Source of the DNA: Desulfobulbaceae bacterium
GTDB taxonomy: Bacteria; Desulfobacterota; Desulfobulbia; Desulfobulbales; Desulfocapsaceae
Direction of reading: 5' to 3'
NCBI GenBank assembly: GCA_031256095.1
Contig: JAIRRG010000145.1
Span: 1-5,176, forward strand
Length of the DNA: 5,176 bases
Below the pieces are notes generated by a model. That model made no database searches and had not been told where the DNA came from. It saw nothing but the letters and a program-made list of their open reading frames with translations. The translations under genes and the position numbers were made by a program. Numbering within the stretch: position 1 is the first letter of the stretch; every line of letters starts with the position of its first letter. This document shows, in pieces, positions 1 through 5,176 of this stretch.

Positions 1-465
1 CCGTTTAATCGCCTCGTCGGCGCCCATGGCGTCGGTTTTTTCGTTGCCGATGGCCACGATGGCGTCTTTGGCCATCAAGCCGGCGTGGTCGGCGGGCGTG
101 CCTTCAATCGGGCTGACAATGATAAGCTGATTGTTTTCCACGGAAACTTCGATGCCAATGCCGGAAAAGGAGCCTTCAGTCTCTTCCTGCAATTCGGCGT
201 ATTCATCCGGTTCGAGATAGGATGAATGAGGATCGAGAGAATACAACAGCCCGCGGACCGCCCCATTAACAATCTTTTTCGTGTCAATGGCATCGACGTA
301 ATTCTCTTGGATCATACCAAGAACAGTGGCAAAAATTTCGAGCTGCTTATAAGTCGTCTCCCGGCCCTGATTTTTATCGGCGGCGGCCAAAGCAGGCATG
401 GCGAAAAAAGACGGGACGAGGAAGAGACAGGCAACAAGGGACAACAGCCGTATCGGCGATGACAT
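1..465 (-). CDS. ctpA: C-terminal processing protease (S41 family), N-terminal part
   Basis: This is the first 155 residues of a periplasmic tail-specific protease; the rest lies beyond the left edge. Residues 1-28 form a signal peptide (short basic start, hydrophobic core, cleavage near PALA-AA). Residues 40-95 match the N-terminal helical region of the family, with IQENYVD (52-58) and the hallmark LDPHSSYL (77-84). Residues 98-155 are the beginning of a PDZ domain, with FSGIGIEV (100-107) and a GTPADHAGL segment (122-130). The catalytic Ser/Lys pair would lie outside the window and cannot be checked. The ATG is preceded by GAGG with a 6-nt spacer (472-475), and a signal peptide begins right there, so the start is well supported. 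It is the last visible gene of the ftsEX unit, 37 bp after the envC-like gene. Such proteases trim or degrade cell-wall hydrolases and their partners in other bacteria; that role here is inferred from context. Confidence 0.93.
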   Translation of the reverse strand, partial: MSSPIRLLSLVACLFLVPSFFAMPALAAADKNQGRETTYKQLEIFATVLGMIQENYVDAIDTKKIVNGAVRGLLYSLDPHSSYLEPDEYAELQEETEGSFSGIGIEVSVENNQLIIVSPIEGTPADHAGLMAKDAIVAIGNEKTDAMGADEAIKR

Positions 466-502
466 TGGCGGCCTCGAAAGGAAAAAGGAGTGACCCTTTA
501 TA

Positions 503-1720
503 TTACTGAAGCGCTGGGAGAGTGGCAAAGGAAATCTGGCTGCCATCGAACCAAAGTGTTGGATCGATCGGCTCCTGGCCTTGGCGTAATTCAAAATAAA
601 GCCCCTCGTCGACGAGCATCGCCGTCGCGCCGGCGGCGCCAATGGCATCCCCAGCTTTGACGGCATCACCTTTGGCGCGGTCGAGCCGCTCCAGTCGCGC
701 CGTTACCGTGTAAAAATCTTCGCCGTGATGGATGATCACGGTGTTGCCGTAGCCGAAGAGATAGCTGGCGAACAACACCTCGCCTGGCGCCACCGCCCAC
801 ACCGTTTCGCCGTCATGGGCGGCGAAAACCAGGCCCCGCGATTTTTTCGTGATGCCCATTTTGTCGGTGGTTGTTGCCCCGAAGCGACAAATGACTGGCT
901 CCTGGAGCGGCGGCGGCAGTTTACCTTTGAAGCGCATGAAATCGTTGGTTTTATCCTGCTCTTTACGAATATCCGCCCGCAACGAGGCCGCCATTTTAGC
1001 AGCCGCCTCGTCCATTTCCTTAATCACCTGCTGTCGCAAGCCAACCTGGGTCCTGACCTGTTCCAGAACAAGTTCCTGCTCCCGTTTGATGACTTCGATG
1101 GCCGCCTGCTCCTCTTTCATGCTGGCGAGAAAATCCTGAAGCACCGCCTGTTCAAGGCGCTGGCTTTGCCGCGCCGTCCGTAACTGTTCGTATTTTTTTC
1201 GGTAATCGTTGAGAACATGTTCGTCGTAAGCGATGAGACTCGTGAAGGCTTCATGAAATTTCATCAAATCCGGCATGTTGCCCCTGGAAAAGGTGACAGC
1301 GAACAGGCCGACTTTTCCCACCGGGTAAAAGGCGCGGACGCGGCGCATCAGGTGGCGCATGGCCTCGTCTTTGCTGGCGCCAGCCGCTTCGAGCTCGGCG
1401 TCAAGCTTGCGCAGCGTTTCTTCCTGTCCGGCTATCTGTTTGCCGAGTTCTTCGGCCTTGGCCATCCGCTCGGCCAGGTGGCGGCCGATGCTTTCCAACT
1501 TGGCGACAATCTCCTTCTCTTTGTCCTCGTCTTCGCTGCGAAGGCGCTGCTGTTCGTTAATACTGTCCTTGAGGCGCTCGATCTCCAACCGCTTGTGCTC
1601 GAATTCGTCTTGCCGGGCGCCTACTTCGTCAGGTGGCAAAAAGGGTCCATCAGCGGCAAACACCGGTGTCGGCAGGGAGAAGAAAAACAGCGCCAGGCAG
1701 AACAAGGAAAAGCGGGCCAT
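503..1720 (-). CDS. envC: EnvC-like murein hydrolase activator (coiled coil plus degenerate LytM/M23 domain)
   Basis: This is a periplasmic partner of FtsEX that in characterised systems activates septal peptidoglycan amidases. At 405 residues it is close to E. coli EnvC. Residues 1-22 are a signal peptide ending VFA. Residues 38-115 and about 166-258 are charged, heptad-like coiled coils, separated by a segment with RRVRAFYPVG (126-135) that is typical of the family. The linker FKGKLPPPLQEPV (264-276) leads into a LytM domain, about 277-392. The domain keeps the fold signatures AVAPGEVLFA (309-318), GYGNTVIIHHG (323-333) and LYFELR (374-379). The zinc ligands are missing: the first HxxxD position reads SRGLVFAAHDG, and the HxH position reads LYFEL. 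It is therefore probably non-catalytic, as in EnvC. The start lies 4 nt after the ftsX stop with no clear Shine-Dalgarno sequence, suggesting translational coupling; the signal peptide fixes this ATG. Confidence 0.92.
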   Translation of the reverse strand: MARFSLFCLALFFFSLPTPVFAADGPFLPPDEVGARQDEFEHKRLEIERLKDSINEQQRLRSEDEDKEKEIVAKLESIGRHLAERMAKAEELGKQIAGQEETLRKLDAELEAAGASKDEAMRHLMRRVRAFYPVGKVGLFAVTFSRGNMPDLMKFHEAFTSLIAYDEHVLNDYRKKYEQLRTARQSQRLEQAVLQDFLASMKEEQAAIEVIKREQELVLEQVRTQVGLRQQVIKEMDEAAAKMAASLRADIRKEQDKTNDFMRFKGKLPPPLQEPVICRFGATTTDKMGITKKSRGLVFAAHDGETVWAVAPGEVLFASYLFGYGNTVIIHHGEDFYTVTARLERLDRAKGDAVKAGDAIGAAGATAMLVDEGLYFELRQGQEPIDPTLWFDGSQISFATLPALQ

Positions 1721-1724
1721 GGCT

Positions 1725-2612
1725 TCAAAAGCGTAGGTATTTGTGCATGGAAAAATAGCTGCCAGCAGTGCAAAGGATGATCGACAGCAGAATAATCAAG
1801 GCGATGATGCCTGGCTGAAAAAAGGTGAAATGTACCATGCTGAGCAGTTCCGAGCCGGTGACACGATGGGAAATCCACAGGAAAAGGGCGTACAAGGCCG
1901 ACAGACCGATGAGCGAACCAGCGAGTCCTTGCAAGAAACCCTCGAGCATGAAGGGCATCCGGATGTAGTTGTTAGTGGCGCCAACCAGCTTCAAAAGTTC
2001 CAGTTCATCGACCCGGCCCATGATGGTCAGGCGGATGGTATGCGACACCATAAAAATTGTGGTCAGGATCAAGAGACTAGCACTCAGCAGCACGACCAGC
2101 CGCAGTACCTGAGTGAAGGAGTGAAAACGCTCGATCCATTCCTGGCCATACTGCACTTTCTCGGCGCCGGGCAGTTTGAGCAGATAGTCGGAGAACAATT
2201 TGATTTGGCTCAAACCACGTAGAGAATGCAGCGGCGTCACTTCAATTGAGGGTGGCAAAAAATCGTGGGGCATATCGTCAAGGACATCGCTACTGTCGCC
2301 GAGCTGCTGGCGAAAACGTTGATAGGCTTCGTCGCGGGACACGAAATGGATCGATTCCACCTGGTCGAAGGCAGTGATCTTGTTGCGCAATTGCTCCTGC
2401 ATCTCAGGGCCAGGCTCATCATTGAGATAGACAACTAGTTGCAGGTCATCGCCGATCTGGCGACTGACTGTCAGCATATTTATGTAAATAACTGAAAATA
2501 AAGAGAAAATCAAAACAGACAAACTGACGGTCAGAAAGGTCATCATCTGTGAAGGCCAGGTCTGACGCAGGTTCCGCCCCAGTTGCTGTAGCACCGCCAG
2601 CCAGAATTTCAT
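1725..2612 (-). CDS. ftsX: Cell division ABC transporter permease FtsX
   Basis: This is the inner-membrane subunit of FtsEX, a type VII ABC mechanotransducer that couples cytoplasmic ATP hydrolysis to periplasmic murein hydrolase control. Its 295 residues show four membrane segments at about 24-47, 168-190, 222-248 and 267-287. The periplasmic domain between TM1 and TM2 (about 48-167) includes LQLVVYLND (57-65), typical of FtsX, and is the expected binding site for the EnvC coiled coil. After TM2 comes the family motif GRVDELELLKLVGATNNYIR (199-218), then PFMLEG (220-225). The short N-terminus WLAVLQQLGRNLRQTWPS is also usual. The ATG overlaps the ftsE stop codon as ATGA (2609-2612), and GGGAG (2620-2624) sits 7 nt upstream, so start and coupling are clear. 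The downstream envC-like gene supports the function. Confidence 0.96.
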   Translation of the reverse strand: MKFWLAVLQQLGRNLRQTWPSQMMTFLTVSLSVLIFSLFSVIYINMLTVSRQIGDDLQLVVYLNDEPGPEMQEQLRNKITAFDQVESIHFVSRDEAYQRFRQQLGDSSDVLDDMPHDFLPPSIEVTPLHSLRGLSQIKLFSDYLLKLPGAEKVQYGQEWIERFHSFTQVLRLVVLLSASLLILTTIFMVSHTIRLTIMGRVDELELLKLVGATNNYIRMPFMLEGFLQGLAGSLIGLSALYALFLWISHRVTGSELLSMVHFTFFQPGIIALIILLSIILCTAGSYFSMHKYLRF

Positions 2613-3325
2613 GGGCGCTCTCCCGATATGCCTAGCAAATTCCCCTTATGCAGTTCGATGACGCGGCAACCGCTGTCGCGGTAAAGGCTGTCATCATGGG
2701 TGGCAATGACGATGGTTGCCCCGGCTTTGTGGCTGTTCGCCAGCAATTTCATAACCCATTCGGTGGTGATGGCATCAAGGTTGCCAGTTGGTTCATCAAC
2801 GAGGATGAGAGCCGGAGAATTGGCCACCGCCCTGGCCAGTGTTACCCGTTGCTGCTCGCCGCGTGACAGCTCGCCAGCGATCATGCCGTGTTTGTCGGCA
2901 AGGTTCAGTTGATCAAGCAGTGTCCGCACCCGTTTCGTGATGTACTGCGGTTTTTTGTAGGAAACTTCCATTGAGATGGCAATATTTTCGGCGGCGGTGC
3001 GGTTCAGAAGCAGCTTGAAATCCTGATAGGCAACGCCGATCCGCTGCCGCAGCCGCGCCAGTTTTGCCCCGCGCAGGTCCTGAATCGGCTCGCCGCCAAT
3101 CTCAATCAGGCCGTTCGAGGGCGCTTCCATGGTCGCCATCAGCTTCAACAAGGTGGTTTTACCGGCGCCGCTCATACCGATGACGAAAAGCATCTCGCCG
3201 CGCGGAATGGTCAGCGAGATGGTATCCAGCGCCACGACATCGGGCGGATAGCGTTTGGAGACCTTGATCAACTCGACCATGATGTCAGTGGAACCTGGCA
3301 GGGTCTCGCCCGGTGGATTGTTCAT
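2609..3325 (-). CDS. ftsE: Cell division ATP-binding protein FtsE
   Basis: This is the cytoplasmic ATPase of FtsEX. It has a complete ABC domain: Walker A GMSGAGKTT (50-58), Q-loop YQDFKLL (100-106, the FtsE-specific form), signature LSRGEQQR (153-160), Walker B ALILVDEP (172-179, catalytic Glu178), D-loop GNLD (181-184) and switch His210 in IATHD. The signature carries Arg where LSGGE is usual. As drawn the protein has 238 residues, against about 222 for E. coli FtsE. The ATG at 3280 (residue 16, giving MVELIKVSKRYP) fits the conserved family start and length better. Neither ATG has a convincing Shine-Dalgarno sequence, so the start is unsettled and the 3325 start is an outer bound. It overlaps ftsX by 4 bp. 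It appears to be the first gene of the division unit, with 142 bp before it and no clear promoter that I can identify. Confidence 0.95.
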   Translation of the reverse strand: MNNPPGETLPGSTDIMVELIKVSKRYPPDVVALDTISLTIPRGEMLFVIGMSGAGKTTLLKLMATMEAPSNGLIEIGGEPIQDLRGAKLARLRQRIGVAYQDFKLLLNRTAAENIAISMEVSYKKPQYITKRVRTLLDQLNLADKHGMIAGELSRGEQQRVTLARAVANSPALILVDEPTGNLDAITTEWVMKLLANSHKAGATIVIATHDDSLYRDSGCRVIELHKGNLLGISGERP

Positions 3326-3359
3326 TGAAAGCGGCGTGAGTTAAAGTGATAACAGGGGG

Positions 3360-3378
3360 AAAAGGTGGCAAAACCACC
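3360..3378 (-). terminator. Weak terminator-like hairpin between the ligase gene and ftsE
   Basis: On the minus strand GGTGG and CCACC (3378-3374 and 3368-3364) form a 5-bp stem around a 5-nt loop, followed at once by four T and then a C run. This is short for an intrinsic terminator but well placed, about 90 nt after the ligase stop and 35 nt before the upstream ftsE ATG. It could end ligase transcription or partly attenuate readthrough into ftsE. In the rest of the 3326-3467 gap I see a perfect TTGACA on the minus strand (3395-3390), but no acceptable -10 element at 16-18 nt from it. Confidence 0.3.
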
Positions 3379-3467
3379 CAGACGACCCTTGTCAAATTAT
3401 TCGGCTTTTGTCATGCGCTGCTTGAGCGGCTCGCCTATGGGCTTGCCCGTGACATGGTTAGAGCCAT

Positions 3468-4892
3468 TTACCAGGAAACACCCAGCAAGCGCAAGACCGC
3501 TTCTCGGTCATATTTGCCGTTTTCTTTTGTTGGGATTTGTCTGACTGTCTTGATGATTCTCGGCAAGGCGTGGCTTTCCAGCCTGCCGGCAAGAAAACGC
3601 TTCAGCCTCTCCGCTTCGACGCCGCCGGCGGCGACAACGGCGATGCGGCTGGAGCGGCCACTGTCTTCGGCCAAGGCCATGACCAGACAATCGGTGACGC
3701 CGGCAAAGCCGCGAACGGTGGCGGCGACCTCTTCCAGATCGACACGCTTGCCGGCCACTTTGGCCACCGAGTCGATGCGCCCCTTGAGGACAAATCCCCG
3801 TCCGGCGGTTTCAGCCCGGTCGCCGGTGACAAAAAAACCATCCTCATCCCGTGGCAATTCCGGCGACAGCCACGGTGAAGCCACCAGAAGTCCGCCATTT
3901 TTTAGCCGCCAGGCGACTGGTGCTGGCGGAACCAAAGCCTCTTCTCCTTGAAAACGGTTGCGGCAAGCGACGCCGCCGGTTTCGGTGGAGCCGTAGATTT
4001 CGATGATGCCAAGGCCATTTGCCTGGCAGAAAGCGTCGTTGTCTTCTGGCGACAGCGGCCCGGCCGACGACAGGGCAAAACGCAAGGATGGCGTGGCCAG
4101 CGCCTTGCCGCGCAGCGCCCGGTAGTGGGGCGGCGCCGAGATGAGGATGGTTGCCTTCCGGCTATGCGCGGCCAAGGCGATTTCTTCAGGAAAGGACGGC
4201 GTTTCCGGGGCGACGGCGGCTCCGGAAATCAGCGGCATGACGATGGAATGGAGAAAGCCATAGATGTGCCAGGGCGGCACCGTGGCGACAATGCGGTCAT
4301 CGGCTGAAATCTGGAAATAATCGCGCCAGAAGGCCACCTCGCCGAACACGTTGGCCACCGTCTTGCGCCAGAGGCGCGGTCTGCCTGTCGAACCGCCGGT
4401 ATAGAGACGCAACAGCTCGGCATCCGGGCCAAGAGGCCCTGCCGCGGGCGTCAGGGCCGCAGGTGTCAAAGCCACAGGCGGCGGTGTGGCCAGAGTGGCC
4501 TTTTCGCCAACGCCTGCCGCAAGGTTTGCTGTGAGGCTTGCCGGTGGCGCCAAGTGTTTTATACCAGGCGGAAAATCGCGTTCCGACTCGCTGATGGCAA
4601 GGCGGTAGCCACTGTCTTTTTGCATATCCGCCAAAACCTGCCCGGAAAAGGCGTGTGGGAACAGCAAAACCGGCCCTCCTTGCAGACTGGTCAGCAGGGC
4701 GGCGGCGACCAGGCCCCGGTCTTCGGCGGCCAGGCAGACCGGTGCCTCGTCACGCCCAGGCAAATTGGCCTTCAGCCAGGCGGCCATTGCCCAGACCTCA
4801 GCGCGGCTGACGCCACCCAGGCAGAAGGGGCTAGTACCAGGATGAGTCAGGTCAGCGACTAGCGAAAGCGGTATCTTGGTTGATATTTTCAT
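3468..4892 (-). CDS. AMP-forming acyl/aryl ligase (ANL superfamily), aryl-polyene-ligase-like
   Basis: This enzyme should activate a carboxylic acid as an acyl-adenylate and pass it to a thiol (CoA or a carrier protein). The adenylation motifs are present in order: P-loop YTGGSTGRPR (164-173), A4 PPWHIYGF (206-213), A5 IEIYGSTETGG (297-307), A7 FVTGD (354-358), A8 hinge KGRIDSVAKVAGKRVD (370-385) and A10 PTKENGKYDR (454-463) with catalytic Lys460. The final P-loop Lys of the common PKG motif is Arg here. At 474 residues it is shorter than most acyl-CoA synthetases; the N-terminal domain is reduced, and residues 115-157 form an Ala/Pro-rich linker. The wording HIYGFLHSIVMPL, then SSAGPL, then YGSTETGG recalls ligases of aryl polyene clusters; this is recognition from memory, not a search. 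An in-frame TAG lies four codons upstream of this ATG, so it is the first possible ATG; no good Shine-Dalgarno sequence precedes it. The substrate is unknown and no partner genes are visible. Confidence 0.88.
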   Translation of the reverse strand: MKISTKIPLSLVADLTHPGTSPFCLGGVSRAEVWAMAAWLKANLPGRDEAPVCLAAEDRGLVAAALLTSLQGGPVLLFPHAFSGQVLADMQKDSGYRLAISESERDFPPGIKHLAPPASLTANLAAGVGEKATLATPPPVALTPAALTPAAGPLGPDAELLRLYTGGSTGRPRLWRKTVANVFGEVAFWRDYFQISADDRIVATVPPWHIYGFLHSIVMPLISGAAVAPETPSFPEEIALAAHSRKATILISAPPHYRALRGKALATPSLRFALSSAGPLSPEDNDAFCQANGLGIIEIYGSTETGGVACRNRFQGEEALVPPAPVAWRLKNGGLLVASPWLSPELPRDEDGFFVTGDRAETAGRGFVLKGRIDSVAKVAGKRVDLEEVAATVRGFAGVTDCLVMALAEDSGRSSRIAVVAAGGVEAERLKRFLAGRLESHALPRIIKTVRQIPTKENGKYDREAVLRLLGVSW

Positions 4893-4961
4893 CGGCGTGT
4901 ACTAATACAGTATTCACCTGAGGTCGTGTAGAGTTGTTTCTGTAAATTATTTTTGGATCAA

Positions 4962-5010
4962 CCACAGGGGTAGGCTTTGCGAGCGTAGCGAGCCAGGCCT
5001 ACCCCTGAGG
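4962..5010. repeat. Large palindrome, REP-like, at the mobile element border
   Basis: CAGGGGTAGGC (4965-4975) and GCCTACCCCTG (4997-5007) are perfect 11-bp inverted copies. Two more pairs (CC/GG) form beyond a single A-A mismatch at 4964/5008. The 21-nt loop holds GCGAGC-GTA-GCGAGC, a short direct repeat. On the minus strand the unit contains GTAGGCCTG, which resembles the head of enterobacterial REP sequences. There is no T run on either side, so an ordinary intrinsic terminator is unlikely. It could be a dispersed REP-type palindrome, a target for insertion, or the outer end of the neighbouring element. Confidence 0.7.
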
Positions 5011-5032
5011 ACGGCTGTCCTTGATTGCAAGG
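5008..5032. repeat. Two overlapping, mutually exclusive small hairpins
   Basis: AGGAC (5008-5012) pairs with GTCCT (5017-5021) across GGCT. CCTTG (5019-5023) pairs with CAAGG (5028-5032) across ATTG. They share bases 5019-5021, so only one can form fully at a time. The first also shares bases 5008-5010 with the outer part of the large palindrome to its left. Stems this short may arise by chance; their position inside a row of hairpins is the reason to list them. Confidence 0.4.
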
Positions 5033-5034
5033 GC

Positions 5035-5096
5035 GGGCCATATCGGGTTTTCTGTTTGGAGACGAATCCACCACAGAAAGGAGTCCGATATGACCC
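5035..5096 (+). promoter_or_regulatory. Long hairpin sequestering the transposase ribosome binding site and start codon
   Basis: CATATCGG (5039-5046) pairs with CCGATATG (5085-5092), and TTTCTGT (5049-5055) pairs with ACAGAAA (5073-5079). Beyond one C/A mismatch, GGG (5035-5037) pairs with CCC (5094-5096). This gives 18 base pairs around a 17-nt loop. The right arm contains the Shine-Dalgarno AAGGAG (5078-5083), six nt from the ATG at 5090-5092, and the ATG itself is inside the stem. In a transcript entering from outside the element this would block translation. IS10 and IS50 are known to use such a structure against readthrough; that it acts so here is inferred. Confidence 0.65.
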
Positions 5097-5176
5097 ACCA
5101 ACTCGAATCTACCTTGCCGGAAAACATCCTTCAATTGCTTTCTCAACCCGGCGGATTGACGCAAATGGCTGAAGTC
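5090..5176 (+). CDS. Probable transposase N-terminus (IS256/mutator-like), cut by the right edge
   Basis: There are 29 codons, open to the window edge, starting MTHQLESTLPENILQLL and ending GGLTQMAEV. An ideal AAGGAG lies 6 nt upstream of the ATG. The opening (a short polar stretch, a leucine-rich helix, then a G-L-x-x-M-A-E-V segment) is like what I recall of IS256-family transposases, where such a segment precedes the LLNEAMxxER region. No catalytic DDE residue falls within the window, so the family call rests on this similarity and on the element-like hairpins upstream. It is transcribed divergently from the ligase gene. I cannot tell whether the gene is intact beyond the edge. Confidence 0.55.
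   Translation, partial: MTHQLESTLPENILQLLSQPGGLTQMAEV

Larger units (their letters stand above)
4962..5176 (+). mobile_element. Left end of a probable insertion sequence, exact border unknown
   Basis: The stretch carries a probable transposase start on the plus strand, preceded by a dense set of inverted repeats. The other end is outside the window, so neither the terminal inverted repeat nor the target duplication can be defined. The border may be the outer edge of the large palindrome (about 4962) or just inside it (about 5008). The remaining 4893-4961, between the ligase start and the palindrome, is AT-rich (for example TAAATTATTTTT at 4942-4953), and I see no convincing promoter in it. 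Confidence 0.45.

Noticed and set aside
725..1183. 152-codon plus-strand open frame inside the envC-like gene
   Set aside because: It is antisense to a confirmed gene, lacks a convincing ribosome binding site, and has no known motif.
1217..1780. 187-codon plus-strand open frame opposite the envC-like gene
   Set aside because: The minus strand has a signal peptide, coiled coils and a LytM domain with tight operon spacing; this frame is a shadow of it.
2470..2530. AT-rich stretch inside ftsX with promoter-like TTGATT and TATTTA on the minus strand
   Set aside because: It coincides with the first membrane segment, whose Phe/Ile/Tyr codons are AT-rich, and the -10 match is poor.
3390..3395. Perfect TTGACA on the minus strand upstream of ftsE
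   Set aside because: No acceptable -10 element lies at 16-18 nt (the sequence there is TTTTGC/TTTGCC), so a promoter is not supported.
3346..3951. 201-codon plus-strand open frame opposite the ligase gene
   Set aside because: It is antisense to the well-supported ligase 3' half, has a Ser/Ala/Arg/Thr-rich composition typical of a shadow frame, and shows no recognisable domain.
4899..4912. TACTGT and TATTAG on the minus strand just before the ligase ATG, possible -10 elements
   Set aside because: They are too close to the start codon for TATTAG, and no matching -35 is found for either.
4962..5007. Large palindrome as a bidirectional intrinsic terminator
   Set aside because: Neither strand has a T run after the stem.
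4958..5164. 68-codon minus-strand open frame across the hairpin region
   Set aside because: It runs through the palindromes and antisense to the transposase start, with no ribosome binding site or domain.

Overview
This 5.2 kb window looks like the chromosome of a Gram-negative bacterium, most likely a deltaproteobacterium in the broad sense (Desulfobacterota or relatives). The basis is moderate to high GC content, Gram-negative signal peptides, and the gene order ftsE-ftsX-envC-like-ctpA. I recall that order from such genomes but cannot check it here.

The left two thirds is a compact minus-strand unit, transcribed from right to left. It encodes the cell-division ABC transporter FtsE/FtsX, an EnvC-like coiled-coil protein with a degenerate LytM domain, and the start of a C-terminal processing protease (S41, PDZ domain) that runs off the left edge. 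ftsE and ftsX overlap by ATGA, ftsX and the envC-like gene are 4 bp apart, and the protease gene follows after 37 bp. In this system ATP hydrolysis by FtsE drives FtsX, whose large periplasmic loop acts on the EnvC coiled coil, and the LytM domain then switches on peptidoglycan amidases at the septum. The envC-like protein lacks the zinc ligands of an active M23 peptidase, so it fits the activator role.

Upstream, on the same strand and after a 142 bp gap with a weak terminator-like hairpin, lies a compact 474-residue AMP-forming ligase. Its motifs resemble the ligases of aryl polyene and related lipid clusters, but no such partner genes are visible. The gap may isolate it from the division genes.

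The right 280 bp belong, wholly or in part, to a mobile element. It holds a palindrome resembling REP sequences, two overlapping small hairpins, and a long hairpin that buries the Shine-Dalgarno sequence and start codon of a plus-strand ORF. That ORF looks like the N-terminus of a transposase, possibly IS256 family, and is cut by the right edge. The element probably separates the ligase gene from its original upstream neighbours.

I found no RNA gene, CRISPR array or clearly new multi-gene system. The least ordinary part is the hairpin series at the right end.
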